In this document: positions 17,475 to 28,245 of the stretch, piece by piece | Layout: every line of letters starts with the position of its first letter | How positions within the stretch are numbered: position 1 is the stretch's first letter | Source of the DNA: Methanobacterium_A sp963707035 | GTDB lineage: Archaea; Methanobacteriota; Methanobacteria; Methanobacteriales; Methanobacteriaceae | Reading direction: 5' to 3' | Length of the DNA stretch: 64,000 bases | NCBI GenBank assembly: GCA_963707035.1 | Contig: CAVPON010000011.1 | Location: 930,001 to 994,000 of the forward strand | Program-made: the position numbers and the translations under genes | The notes under the pieces: generated by a model | Databases searched by the model: none | What the model was told of the DNA's origin: nothing | The model's input: only the letters and a program-made list of their open reading frames with translations

Positions 17475-19376
17475 TCATTCTTCTAAGGTTGAAATATCTC
17501 CAAGTTCTTCACCTTCTTCTCTGGCTCTTAATATTCTCCTCATAATTTTTCCACTTCTGGTTTTAGGGAGTGATTTAACTTGATCCAATTCTCCTAAAAC
17601 AACTACGGGACCTAATTCGTATCTAACATGTCGCTTCAGGTCTTCAATGAGTTTAGTTTTAAGTTGATATCCCTCTCTTAGTACTAGAAAAGCTTTTATT
17701 ACCTCTCCTTTCACTGGATCCGATTTCCCAATAACTGCAACCTCTGCAACAGCCGGATGACTTATAAAAGCTGATTCAACTTCCGAAGTACCTATTCTGT
17801 GACCTGCTATCTTTAAAACATCATCGGATCTTCCTTGGATCCAAAAGTATCCATCTTCATCTTTACGAGCAATGTCTCCTGCATTGTAATAACCGGGGTA
17901 ATCCTTCCAGTAACTATTGATAAATCGTTCTTCATCATGGTATAAAGTTCGAAACATGGCAGGCCATGGTGTTTTAATAACTAAGAATCCACCTTTACCT
18001 AAGGATACAGGATTACCTTTCTCATCAACTACATCAGCCTCTACTCCTGGTACTGCTTTTGTAGCTGATCCTGGTTTTAGTGGAGTAGTAGGTAATGGTG
18101 ATATTAGGTGCATACCTGTTTCTGTTTGCCACCAAGTATCCATAATTGGTATTTTTTCTTTTCCAATATTTTTATAAAGCCACATCCATGCTTCAGGGTT
18201 AATAGGTTCACCAACCGTCCCTAATATCCTCAAGGAGGATATGTTATATATTTTAGGATATCTATTACCGAATCTCATGAGGTGTCTGATGGCTGTTGGT
18301 GCTGTATAGAATTTAGTTACACCGTATTTCTCCACCATACGCCACCATGTGCCCGGATCAGGATAATCCGGCGCTCCTTCGTAAACTAAAGTAGTTGTAC
18401 CAAGTAATAGTGGTGCGTAGATTACATAACTGTGTCCAGTTATCCAACCGATATCTCCAGTACACCACCATAAGTCATCGTCGTGTATATCAAATATGTC
18501 TCTAAGAGTGGTTGTTACACCTACCATGTAACCTGCAGTAGTGTGTAATATCGCTTTAGGTTTTCCTGTACTTCCTGAAGTGTGTAATATGAATAAAGGG
18601 TCTTCAGCATCCATTTCTTCAGCTTCAAATTGATCGGATTCTCCTTCTATAAGTCTGTTATAGGATATTTCTCTACCACTTAAATCAGAGGTTTCTATGG
18701 GATTACCAGTATGATTTACAACTATTATTGTTTCAACTGTATGTGATTGTAATAATCCTTCATCTGCTATTTTTTTAAGATCTATGATTTTACCTCTTCT
18801 ATAGGTACCGTCAGCAGTTATGAGTATCTTTGCTTTCACATCGTTCATTCTCTCTACGAATGATCCAACACTTAATCCGGAGTACACCACACTGTGAATT
18901 GCACCGATCTTGGTGCAGGCTAACATTGAAACTATGAGCTCCGGGCACATGGGTAAGTACATGGACACTCTATCACCTTTTTTAACTCCAATGTTTGTGA
19001 GTCCATTGGCGAATTTATTGACTTCTCTATATAATTCGTAATATGTTATTTTTTTCTCATCACCTCTCTCGTTTGCGTAGAGTATGGCTACTTGATTTCT
19101 CTTAGGGGTTTTAATCCAACGATCCACAGCATTGTGAGCTAAGTTTATTTTACCATTGACAAACCATTTATAGAATGGTTTATTGCTGTCATCTAAGACT
19201 TTATCCCATTTTTGAAACCATTCAAATTGTTCGGCTTGATTAGCCCAGTATTTTTCAATTTCTTTTCCTTTATTTAATTCAGCTTCCCAATCTTTTACAT
19301 TTGCTCTTTGGATTACTTGTTCGTCAGGATTAAAAATTCTTTTCTCTTTGAGAAGGACATCTGTATTATGTGCCAT
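17475..19376 (-). CDS. acs: Acetyl-CoA synthetase (AMP-forming)
   Basis: A 633-residue enzyme joining acetate, ATP and CoA to acetyl-CoA, AMP and PPi through an acetyl-adenylate. Visible motifs in order: the N-terminal ACAS segment, the phosphate loop HTSGSTGKPK (about 250-260), DTWWQTETG (about 390), the GRSDDVLKIAGHRIGT hinge (about 500-515) and the C-terminal catalytic Lys in LPKTRSGKIMRR. The Trp in WWQTETG fits a small acyl pocket, so acetate is the likely substrate. In methanogens growing on H2/CO2 it assimilates acetate. The ATG at 19376 follows GGCGGAAAGAT. Convergent hcp lies downstream. Confidence 0.95.
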   Translation of the reverse strand: MAHNTDVLLKEKRIFNPDEQVIQRANVKDWEAELNKGKEIEKYWANQAEQFEWFQKWDKVLDDSNKPFYKWFVNGKINLAHNAVDRWIKTPKRNQVAILYANERGDEKKITYYELYREVNKFANGLTNIGVKKGDRVSMYLPMCPELIVSMLACTKIGAIHSVVYSGLSVGSFVERMNDVKAKILITADGTYRRGKIIDLKKIADEGLLQSHTVETIIVVNHTGNPIETSDLSGREISYNRLIEGESDQFEAEEMDAEDPLFILHTSGSTGKPKAILHTTAGYMVGVTTTLRDIFDIHDDDLWWCTGDIGWITGHSYVIYAPLLLGTTTLVYEGAPDYPDPGTWWRMVEKYGVTKFYTAPTAIRHLMRFGNRYPKIYNISSLRILGTVGEPINPEAWMWLYKNIGKEKIPIMDTWWQTETGMHLISPLPTTPLKPGSATKAVPGVEADVVDEKGNPVSLGKGGFLVIKTPWPAMFRTLYHDEERFINSYWKDYPGYYNAGDIARKDEDGYFWIQGRSDDVLKIAGHRIGTSEVESAFISHPAVAEVAVIGKSDPVKGEVIKAFLVLREGYQLKTKLIEDLKRHVRYELGPVVVLGELDQVKSLPKTRSGKIMRRILRAREEGEELGDISTLEE

Positions 19377-19424
19377 TTATCTTTCCGCCTTTTTTGTTAA
19401 TAATAATTGTATGTAAGTTGATCT

Positions 19425-19441
19425 TTCCATATATATTTTAG
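19425..19441 (-). promoter_or_regulatory. Candidate TATA box of acs
   Basis: On the minus strand an AAAATATATATGG element lies about 50 nt before the acs start, a fitting place for an archaeal TATA box with a short leader. By eye only. Confidence 0.35.
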
Positions 19442-19609
19442 TATTATTAATCATGATAAAATTTTTTTTTTAATCAATGAGGATAAAAAAAATAATTCTA
19501 CAAGTAAATAGGATCGTAAGTTGAATTAAAAAAAATGAAACGAAATAGAATTTTTAAATAAAAAATTTATTAAGTAAAAAAAGAAATAAAAAAAGTTACT
19601 AGCTTTTTT

Positions 19610-21258
19610 TTACATCATTGGAGGCATTCCACCCATACCTGGAGGCATACCTTCCATACCTTCCATATCTGGTTGTTTTCCAGCACCACTGGAAGCGACA
19701 ACATCATCTATCCTTAAAATCATCTCAGCTGCTTCAGCTGCAGATTGTATAGCTTGTTTTTTCACCCGGTGAGGTTCAATGACACTAGCGAATTTCATAT
19801 TAGCTACCTTACCTTGGAAAACATCAAGTCCCATATATGGAGATTTTTCCTGTGCAGCCCTGATATCTACTAAAACATCAATACTATCCATTCCAGCATT
19901 TTCTGCTAAAGTTTTAGGCACTATTTCCAAAGCTTTAGCAAAAGCAACCACAGCTAATTGTTCTCTCCCACTAATAGTGTCAGAATAATCAGAGAGCCCA
20001 CGAGCAATAGCCATCTCTGCAGCTCCACCACCAGCTACTACTTTACCATCTTCTACAGTAGCGGTAACCACTCCTATAGCATCTTCAACAGCTCTTTCCA
20101 CTTCCTCAGCTACATGTTTAGTACTTCCACGAAGTATAATGGATACTGCCTTAGGATCAGGATTTTCTTCAACGAAGATTAAAATTTCATCAAAAATCTT
20201 TTTCTCATAAACAATTCCAGCGTTACCTAGATCATCCGAACTAATATCTTCAATGTTAGTTGCTACGGAAGCTCCAGTAGCTTTCTCTAGTCTTTCGATA
20301 TCAGATTTTCTCACTCTTTTAACTGCGAAAATTCCTTCACGTGCTAAGTAACTTTGGGCTAAATCATCAATACCTTTTTGACAGAATACGACGTTAGCTC
20401 CAGTATCTATAATCTTATCTACCATTTCCCTAACCATAGACTCTTCTTGTTCAATGAAGGCTTGCATTTGATTAGGTGCAGTTAAATTGATTTTTGCATC
20501 GGTTTCTAGATCTTTAACTTCTATAGGGTATTTTAATAATGCAATTCGTGCATTCTTAATTTTTTTAGGCATTGATTGATCGATTCTGCTTTTATCAATC
20601 ACTACTCCCCTTACAAATTTGGATTCATCTACGGTGGCTCCCTGAATCCTATGAATGTTTATATGATCTCTATCTACTTCACCATCTTTCTTCCACTTGT
20701 TTTACTGCATTTACAATGATTTCAGCAAGTGGTTGTCTGGCTTTTTCTGTACCTTTACCAGTCATTGCAGTCATGGCTACTTCTATTAAAGTTTCACGAT
20801 CACTTCTGTCAATTGAGATGTCGTTTAAGATTTCAAGTGCTTTAGTAGCAGCTCTGCGGTAACCCATAGAAATCACTGTAGGGATGTATATCCTGTTCCA
20901 GTAAATCCTCTGCTTTTTTAAGTAATTCACCAGCTATTATCACTGCAGTGGTAGTTCCATCACCTACTTCATCTTCCTGAGTCTTAGCCACTTCTACGAG
21001 CATTTTAGCTGCAGGGTGTTCAATATCCATTTCCTTTAAAATAGTAACTCCATCATTAGTCACAACTATGTCACCTAAGGAATCTACAAGCATTTTATCC
21101 ATTCCCTTAGGGCCTAATGTTGTTCTAATAGTTTCTGCAAGAATTTTACCTGCCATTATATTCATGCTTTGAGCATCTCTTCCTAAACGTCTATTTGTAC
21201 CTTCAGGTAAGATTAATATTGGCTGGCCTTGTTGTCCTTGCCCTCCGAATTGCGCCAC
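19610..21258 (-). CDS. thsA: Thermosome subunit (group II chaperonin), interrupted by two frame slips
   Basis: A group II chaperonin that folds proteins with ATP in the cytosol as a double ring. The first part has PILILPEG, NDGVTILKEM and GDGTTTAVI (P-loop and catalytic region); the middle has EDISSDDLG and the apical domain; the end has VVAGGGAAEMA, IDVLVDIRAA and the Gly/Met tail GMPPGMGGMPPMM. The gene is split over three frames. One extra base in GGG at 20881-20883 breaks DIHPTVISMGYRR, and one extra base in TTT at 20687-20689 breaks VKQVEEDGEVDRD. Removing both gives about 548 residues, the family length. The start is a GTG at 21258 (protein MAQF...), 9 nt after GGAG; the ATG at 21267 touches that site. 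Confidence 0.9.
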
Positions 21259-21286
21259 AATTATCATCTCCAGTTTGTTCTTTTCT

Positions 21287-21325
<39 letters not shown>

Positions 21326-21435
21326 CCATTAAAATTTAATATAAAAGTAATGATTTGTTAATAAAAAAAATAGAATTTCAAAATGTTAAATATATTCATT
21401 AAAATATAAAGAACTTTAAAATATTTAATGTTAAT

Positions 21436-21573
21436 TTATTTATAACAACTCATTATTATTCTTATTGCATCAACTTCAAATTTAAAGTTTTTTTTCCCAC
21501 ATTTTCTAGAACGATGAATGAAACCTTCTTCTTTCAATATTTTAGGAATTATTAAAATAAAAACAGTTTCCAT
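21436..21573 (-). CDS. Possible small protein, 45 residues
   Basis: An ATG at 21573 lies 7 nt after GGTGA, a proper ribosome binding site. The product METVFILIIPKILKEEGF, then a basic patch HRSRKCGKKNFKF, then VDAIRIIM, is short and helical. I know no family for it. It may be real or the end of a decayed gene; the ribosome binding site is the only positive evidence. Confidence 0.3.
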   Translation of the reverse strand: METVFILIIPKILKEEGFIHRSRKCGKKNFKFEVDAIRIIMSCYK

Positions 21574-21799
21574 AGAATAGTCACCATTTTTTTTTAAAAT
21601 CATAGTGAGTCAACTTATCAATTTACAGCAAAAACTTTCAAATTTTGTTTTGAAACTCAAATCTTTCCTCCAAATTTTACAGAGAAATAATAGTAAAAAA
21701 GCTTTTGGTGTAATATTCAACTTCTTTATTATCATCTCTTCTTGAAGATTAAATGATAATTATTTTTTAATCACATTCACAAGTAAAAGCCCAATAAAT

Positions 21800-23177
21800 T
21801 CATTTTTTAAAGTGAGATATAGCATCATTTACAACATTAATTATAGTATCGGAAAGTTTTGGGTAAGGTCCTTCAATTACCTTAGGTATATTATCACAAT
21901 AAACCACCTCTAATCCTGCTTCCAACGCATCTTTAGTGGCCACATCAACTGCTGCAGCCTTTAATTCTGTAAGCATTACGTCAGCTTCACCAATATGTTT
22001 TTCTATGTCCTTTTGGAGTAATGGTCTATTTGATAGATGTGATGTGGTTCCAACCACTTTACAATTAAAGTTATCCTGTAGATATTCAATTAAAACAGTT
22101 TTAATGGAATCTGGGGCAGTGGTTGCGAAAAGTATCTTCTTATTTTCGATAGAACTTAAAGGTTTTGGACGGAAAACTGTGGAAATGACAATTGCATTCG
22201 GGGTTAATGATCTTTATGAATTTTTCAATGCTCTCTATCTTCTCTGGACTTGCCATAGGCATTTCACACATAGTTATTACCACTAAATCCGCCTTTTTTA
22301 TTCTAAATGGACCGAAGAATTTTTCTATATTTATCAACGGTTGGTTAGCGCCTACTAATACTATGTGTTTATCGGTTTTTATAGGGGGAATTGCTGCACC
22401 GCTTCCTTCTATAATCACGAAGTCCGCTTCCACTTCATTGGCAAGTTGAGCTCCCTTCTTCATATTAGTTATGAAAACGTCACCAACCATACCACCACCA
22501 CATCTCCGACAACCGATAGTTAATATACGGCTCATGAGTGCATCTTCCCAGTGGTCGGATGCAGCGTGGACACCCTTATTTGATTGCTCCATTAAATATT
22601 CAGGGGTAAGTTCTATTAAGTCTCCTCTAACTATTTCTGGTTCCGTTGGACCTCCTCGTCCCATGGCCACAATGCAAGGATTGTATTTTCTTTGATTGAT
22701 TATTCTTGCCGCGTAAGCCGATACTGCAGTTTTACCGATACGTTTACCTGTTCCTAATATTTTTAGTGATGGTTTTTGAAGAACATCATGCTCTGATATG
22801 GGGTAAAATTTAAAATCAGGTCCTTCATAAGTAATTCCCTGCTCAAGAATTATAGTTGCTATTTTAAATCTTTTAGAATAATCAACGATAGGTTCATCAC
22901 TTAAATCCATAACTACATCTGCATTATATTGTTCAATAATTTCTCCAATTAGATCATAGGGTATTTTATGATGATCGGCACCAAAATGTACAGGTCTTCC
23001 TAATTTTTCCTGTACGGCTTTATCTGATGTTTCCCTTAATTTTTCAGTACCACCTATGAATATAACAGCTACTACTTCGTTATGTTCAAGACTATCTAAG
23101 GTGTCTAATGCTGCTTTAGTTACGGGAATATAATGCTCTCCATCCACTAAACAAACCATTCTTCTTAAACCATGCAT
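21800..23177 (-). CDS. cpgS: Cyclic 2,3-diphosphoglycerate synthetase, frameshifted
   Basis: The enzyme joins the phosphates of 2,3-diphosphoglycerate with ATP to make cyclic 2,3-DPG, a solute and phosphate store known from Methanobacteriales and relatives. The start MHGLRRMVCLVDGEHY, the P-loop LGTGKRIGKTAVSAY near residue 165, the DAMSRILT(I)GCRRCGGGM segment (visible as RRCGGGMVGD) and the C-terminal KVVGTTSHLSNR domain are present. The frame slips near 22200-22203: four G on the plus strand should be three. Undoing this links both parts through IVISTVFRPKPLSS to about 458 residues. The start at 23177 follows AGGATG by 7 nt; the ATG at 23246 has none. Confidence 0.88.
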
Positions 23178-23440
23178 ATTTAAACATCCTAAAAAGTTTA
23201 ATTTGTAATAATAATTATTAGGAACAAATTTTTGCAAAATAAACATTAATTTTTACTACATTATATAAAATAGTGAAAATTGTTATAGGAATTTATAACT
23301 TAAAATATTTAGAAAAGAAATAATTTACAAAAAATTATATTATTACTATTTTGACATTTATTATTATATAGATATAATAAGTTAAACTGACTCTAATAAC
23401 AATTTATCAAGTAAATCTCAACAATTATAAAATTTTTTTT

Positions 23441-23761
23441 TCATGATTTAACTTTTTGATAATTCAAATTACTGTCATCTTGAAATTTAATAAGCTCTTT
23501 TCTAGATCTTTTAATTAATTCAGAAAGACCATTAGAAACATTAGACCCACCACCGTTATTACTGGCAAGAACTTCAGATATTGTATTAGATAATACAAAT
23601 ATAGCATGTTTATGTTCAGCTTTAGTTCGGTGAATGTGATGAGGGCTTATATTAAGACACAGATAATCTTTGCACTCCTCCTTCAGCTCATATTCTTCAT
23701 CCATATTTTTTAAAACATATACCAAAAACTGATGTAGTTGTATGAGTTCATCCTTGTACAT
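23441..23761 (-). CDS. UPF0058 family protein
   Basis: A 106-residue protein of the archaeal UPF0058 family: the start MYKDELIQLHQFLVY, then CLNISPHHIHRTKAEHKHAIFVL with several His and Cys (residues about 34-58), and a Lys-rich end. The His/Cys set suggests metal binding; the function is unknown. It is widespread in Euryarchaeota, so it is a native gene. It is divergent from hisD. The Asn/Gly-rich stretch near 68-75 is a loop. Confidence 0.8.
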   Translation of the reverse strand: MYKDELIQLHQFLVYVLKNMDEEYELKEECKDYLCLNISPHHIHRTKAEHKHAIFVLSNTISEVLASNNGGGSNVSNGLSELIKRSRKELIKFQDDSNLNYQKVKS

Positions 23762-24008
23762 ATCTATCAGATACCTCTACCCTATTCAATCAATTAAAGA
23801 TTTAAAGCATGTTATATATGTTTAAGCATTTAATATGAAGAAAAATATAATTGTACAGTACTTCTTTTATGCAGTAACAACATGCTAAATATAATATTAA
23901 AAATTATTAGTAAATAAAGTTTTTCACCAATAAAATTATTATTCACATAAATAAAACCCGCCCATAGCAAGATATTTAACTCAATAACACTAATTAATTT
24001 GTGATAGG

Positions 24009-25292
24009 ATGAAAATAATTGAACTAAAAAACCAAAATAAGCAAGATAGAATAAAACTCCTGAAAAGATCACTAATTGATTCTCAAAAAGTTTTAAACAC
24101 CGTAGGTAATATAATAAGCGACGTTCGTAACAATGGAGACCAATCACTAAAAATTTACACTAAAAAATTTGACAACGTTAAACTTGAAAATTTCAAATTA
24201 GATGAACAAGAAATCAAAAAAAGCATCAGCCAAGTTAACCCTTTACTTATCAAAGCACTAAAAAAAGCAGCAGCCAACATAAAAAAATTTCACAAAGTAC
24301 AATTACCACAAGAATGGATATGTAATGTGGATGAAGGGATCACAGCTGGACAAATAATCCGCCCATTAAAAACAGTAGGCTGTTACATACCCGGAGGGCG
24401 TGCAGTTTATCCCTCAACAATCCTTATGACAGTTATACCCGCTAAAATAGCTGGAGTATCCAAAGTTATATGTTGTACTCCACCAGCAAAGAATGGCAAG
24501 GTAAAGAATGAAATCTTAGCTGCAGCTAGTATTTCTGGTGCCGATGAAATATATTCAATTGGAGGAGCTCAAGCCATAGCTGCCATGACTTATGGTACAG
24601 AATCCATACCAAAAGTGGATAAAATTGTAGGTCCTGGTAATATATATGTAACCACTGCAAAAAAACTTGTATACGGTGACGTGGATATAGATTTCCCAGC
24701 AGGACCATCAGAAGTTCTTATAATAGCCGATAGTGAATCCAATCCAAATTATGTCGCATCAGATATGCTAGCCCAAGCTGAACATGACCCTAATGCAGCC
24801 GCAGTATTAGTAACTACTTCTAAAACTTTAGCTGAAAATGTTAATAATATTATTAATGATAAAATTTTAACTATACCCAGAAGAGAAATAATAAAGGAAT
24901 CACTGGAAAATTATGGTAGGATCATCCTTGTAGATAATTTAAAGGAAGCTATGGAATTTTCAAATGAATATGCTCCAGAACATTTAATAATCATGACTAA
25001 CCAACCAGAAGAAATACTGAAAGGTATAAATAACGCCGGTTCAATATTCCTAGGTGAATTAACACCCGTAGCTTCTGGAGATTATGGATCAGGTACTAAT
25101 CACGTACTACCCACATCAGGATGTGCTCGTCTATATTCTGGACTCTCCACAGAATCATTCCTCAAGAAACCAACAATTCAACGACTGACCAAAGAAGGCT
25201 TGGAGAATCTTAAAGATGTAGTAGTGACACTAGCAGAATATGAAGGACTTTATGCCCATGCGGAATCTTTTAAAAAACGTTTAAAAGATTAG
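24009..25292 (+). CDS. hisD: Histidinol dehydrogenase
   Basis: A 427-residue enzyme for the last two steps of histidine synthesis: L-histidinol to L-histidine with two NAD+, zinc-dependent. Seen: CYIPGGRAVYPSTILM near 120-135, KVDKIVGPGNIYVTTAK near 200-215, DFPAGPSEVLI near 228-238, MLAQAEHDP with Gln/His zinc ligands near 255-262 and YAPEHL near 325, with the last His in AEYEGLYAHA. Length matches the family. The ATG has a weak GTGATAGG upstream. No other his gene is in the window; in methanogens the pathway genes are commonly scattered. Confidence 0.95.
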   Translation: MKIIELKNQNKQDRIKLLKRSLIDSQKVLNTVGNIISDVRNNGDQSLKIYTKKFDNVKLENFKLDEQEIKKSISQVNPLLIKALKKAAANIKKFHKVQLPQEWICNVDEGITAGQIIRPLKTVGCYIPGGRAVYPSTILMTVIPAKIAGVSKVICCTPPAKNGKVKNEILAAASISGADEIYSIGGAQAIAAMTYGTESIPKVDKIVGPGNIYVTTAKKLVYGDVDIDFPAGPSEVLIIADSESNPNYVASDMLAQAEHDPNAAAVLVTTSKTLAENVNNIINDKILTIPRREIIKESLENYGRIILVDNLKEAMEFSNEYAPEHLIIMTNQPEEILKGINNAGSIFLGELTPVASGDYGSGTNHVLPTSGCARLYSGLSTESFLKKPTIQRLTKEGLENLKDVVVTLAEYEGLYAHAESFKKRLKD

Positions 25293-25483
25293 AACTATTA
25301 AATCTAAAGAATTAAATTAATATTTAAAATAATATGAAATAATTAATTATAGTAATTAAATAATAAAGAAAATAATATTGTATTAATAATAATCTTATAA
25401 TTGAAAAAAAAATATGTTGTGATGTAATATTTATTTTCGTTTTTTAAATCTATTTTGAATTTATTTTTTGGAAGTGATTTAAT

Positions 25484-26800
25484 TTGACTAACCATCAAAA
25501 ATGTAGAAGAACTCAATATTCAAAAGAAATAACTCCTGAGTTAAATGGTAAAGAAGTAATCATTATGGGCTGGATTCATGAATTAAGAGATTTAGGTGGA
25601 ATTATATTTTTACTCCTAAGAGATTGAGATGGCGTAATCCAAGTAACGGCCCCTAGCAAAAAAATTTCTCCTGAACTATTTGAAAATATACGTAAGTTCA
25701 AAAAAGAATCAGTAATTACAGTTAAAGGTGTTGTACAGGATTCATCTAAAGCTCCAAGAGGAGTAGAAATCATACCTGAAGAAGTTCAACTGCTAACTGA
25801 AAGTAAACTACCTTTACCTTTGGATACCACAGGAAAAGTTAGAGCTGAAATTGATACTCGATTGGATTCTAGATTTTTAGATCTTAGAAAACATAATGTA
25901 AGTTCAATATTCAAAATAAAAAGTAGAATGCTACATTCTGTAAGAGTATTCTTAGAACAAAATGATTTTATTGAAATTAATACGCCTAAATTAGTTGCAT
26001 CGGCAACTGAAGGTGGAACGGAATTATTTCCAATAACTTATTTTGAAAGAGAGGCTTTCCTAGGTCAGAGTCCTCAACTTTATAAACAAATGATGATGGC
26101 TGCTGGCTTTGACCAAGTTTATGAAATCGCTCCAATTTTCCGGGCTGAAGAACATGATACTCTTAGACACTTGAATGAAGCAATATCAATAGATTTAGAG
26201 GCTGCATTCTGTAACCATGAAGATGTTATGAATATCTTAGAAAAATTAGTATTAACTGCCATTAATGATGTGAATGAGCATTGCAAAGATGAACTTAAAA
26301 CGTTGGAAATTGATCTAAAAGTACCTGAAATACCATTTGAAAGAGTGGAATATGATGAAGTCGTAGATATGGTTAATTCTCAAGGAGTAAAACTCAATCA
26401 TGGTGAAGATTTATCCCGAGCTGCTGAGAAAGCTATGGGAGAATTAATGGAAGGTTATTACTTTATAACAGGATGGCCAACTGATATTAAACCATTCTAT
26501 GTGATGCCTAGTGAAGAAGATCCTAAAAGGAGTTGTGCTTTTGACTTGATGTACCGGGACTTAGAAATATCTTCAGGTGCCATGAGAGTGCATCTGCATG
26601 ATTTATTGGTAGATAGGATTAAAAAACAGGGTTTAAATCCAAATTCTTTCAATAGATATTTAGCAGCATTTGAATATGGTATGCCCCCTCATGCTGGATG
26701 GGGATTAGGTGCGGAGAGATTTACCATGTGTTTAACTGGGGTTAAAAATATTAGAGAAACTGTCCTCTTCCCAAGGGATAGGAGAAGGCTTATCCCTTAA
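25484..26800 (+). CDS. aspS: Aspartyl-tRNA synthetase, archaeal type, with an in-frame TGA
   Basis: Class II aminoacyl-tRNA synthetase of 438 residues charging tRNA(Asp) (in many archaea also tRNA(Asn)). The N-terminal OB-fold runs ELNGKEVIIMGWIHELRDLGG; the catalytic domain has FLGQSPQLYKQ, IFRAEEHDTLRHLNE (motif 2) and GWGLGAERFTM (motif 3). The start is a TTG at 25484 after a GGAAGTGAT site. At 25625-25627 the sequence has TGA where the family has Arg or Lys (LLRD-x-DGVIQV); CGA to TGA would be a single change. As the enzyme is essential, I annotate a whole gene and think the stop is a sequence error. An internal start at 25820 would lose the anticodon domain. Confidence 0.92.
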
Positions 26801-26837
26801 ATCCTTACCTGTTTTTAGAGGAAATTATACATATACT

Positions 26838-26850
26838 TATTTTTTTTTAT
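26838..26850 (+). terminator. T-tract after aspS
   Basis: A run of nine to ten T about 40 nt after the aspS stop. Archaeal RNA polymerase stops at such U-tracts. No stem is needed or seen. Confidence 0.35.
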
Positions 26851-26908
26851 ATAAATTGGAATTAAATATTTTAATTAATTTTTTTTATAACTGATCTGGA
26901 AGATTATA

Positions 26909-28159
26909 ATGAAACTTTATGACATAGCTGTAGTTGGTGCAGGCCCTGCAGGCATGATGGCTGCAATTCGAGCAGGACAGCTTGATAAAAATGTGATTTT
27001 AATAGAAAAAAATGATATCTTAGGTAAAAAACTTAAAATCACTGGTAACAGCCGATGTAACATTACCAATACTGCATCATTCGATATATTCATGGAAAAG
27101 TTTGGAAAAAGGGGATCTTTTTTTAGATCTGCTTTCTCTACTTTTTCAAGTAAAAGATTGATGACATTTTTTAAAACTAAAGGCTTAAAATTTAAAATTG
27201 AAGATAATGGACGAGTTTTTCCGGTCACGGACAAATCTAGATCAGTCATGAAAGTTTTAAAAGAATATTTATCTGAAAATAATGTTATAAGAAATTATAA
27301 TACTAGTTTAATTAATATTAAAAATAAAAAAGAATATTTTAGTCTTGATTTAGGGAACGATAATTATGTTGCAACCAGAAGTATCATATTAGCTACAGGT
27401 GGAGTTTCTTATAAGGCAACGGGTTCTACCGGTGATGGATTGAATATTGCAAAAAAAATGGGTCATAATATCACACCATTAAAACCAGGTTTAGTCCCTT
27501 TAAAACTCAGAGACCCTTGGGTTAGGGACTTACAAGGAATATCTCTGGAAAATATACAAATAAAAATTAAATATGGGAAAAAAAATATCATTTCAAATAA
27601 GGGAAATTTAATCTTTACACATTTTGGAATTTCAGGTCCTTTAGTTCTGGATTTTAGTAATCAAATAGTTTCTATACTTGAAAAAAATGAATCAGTGAAG
27701 TTTTTCATTGATATTAAACCTGAACTAACCATTCAAGAATTAGAAAAGAAGTTAATTGAGGAATTTGAAATTAGAAGAAAAAGTGAATTTAAGAATTTCA
27801 TGAAATTTTTATTACCTAATCGGATGATTCCCATATTTATAGATTTATTAGGGATGAATGGTAAGAAAAAAGTAAATCAAATTGAAAAGGAGGAAAGGAA
27901 TTCCATTATTAATTTATTGAAAGCTTTTCCTTTAATGATTACTGATTCGATTGGAGTTAATAAAGCGATGATTACTTGTGGTGGAGTTTCAAGAAGTGAG
28001 ATCAATCCACAAACTATGGAATCTAAATTAATTAGTAACTTATACTTTGCAGGTGAGATTATTGATGGTTGTGCATCCAGCGGTGGCTATAATTTACAGC
28101 AAGCATTTTCAACTGGTTATCTCGCAGGTGAAGCTGCAGCCAAACAAATAATAGAATAA
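26909..28159 (+). CDS. NAD(P)/FAD-dependent oxidoreductase, HI0933/YhiN (BaiN-like) family
   Basis: A 416-residue flavoprotein. The N-terminus has the FAD-binding Rossmann motif VVGAGPAGMMAA, then KKLKITGNSRCNITN, which is the hallmark of the HI0933/YhiN family. Further marks are LATGGVSYKATGSTGDG (about 165-180) and the C-terminal FAD motif LYFAGEIIDGCASSGGYNLQ. Related bacterial enzymes include a bile acid 3-dehydro-4-reductase, but most members have no known substrate. It is cytosolic. It begins a long same-strand run, though the spacing to the next gene (86 bp) allows its own promoter. Confidence 0.85.
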   Translation: MKLYDIAVVGAGPAGMMAAIRAGQLDKNVILIEKNDILGKKLKITGNSRCNITNTASFDIFMEKFGKRGSFFRSAFSTFSSKRLMTFFKTKGLKFKIEDNGRVFPVTDKSRSVMKVLKEYLSENNVIRNYNTSLINIKNKKEYFSLDLGNDNYVATRSIILATGGVSYKATGSTGDGLNIAKKMGHNITPLKPGLVPLKLRDPWVRDLQGISLENIQIKIKYGKKNIISNKGNLIFTHFGISGPLVLDFSNQIVSILEKNESVKFFIDIKPELTIQELEKKLIEEFEIRRKSEFKNFMKFLLPNRMIPIFIDLLGMNGKKKVNQIEKEERNSIINLLKAFPLMITDSIGVNKAMITCGGVSRSEINPQTMESKLISNLYFAGEIIDGCASSGGYNLQQAFSTGYLAGEAAAKQIIE

Positions 28160-28245
28160 TGCCTCATAAAAATCTTATTTTTGATTGTATATTTTTTATT
28201 TAAATCAAAAATAAATAATAATATAATATAAATAGTGTATTCCTA

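Noticed and set aside
23830..24147. Hydrophobic 105-residue frame on the minus strand
   Set aside because: It starts inside hisD on the opposite strand, has no ribosome binding site, and its hydrophobicity is what antisense of Lys/Asn-rich coding gives.
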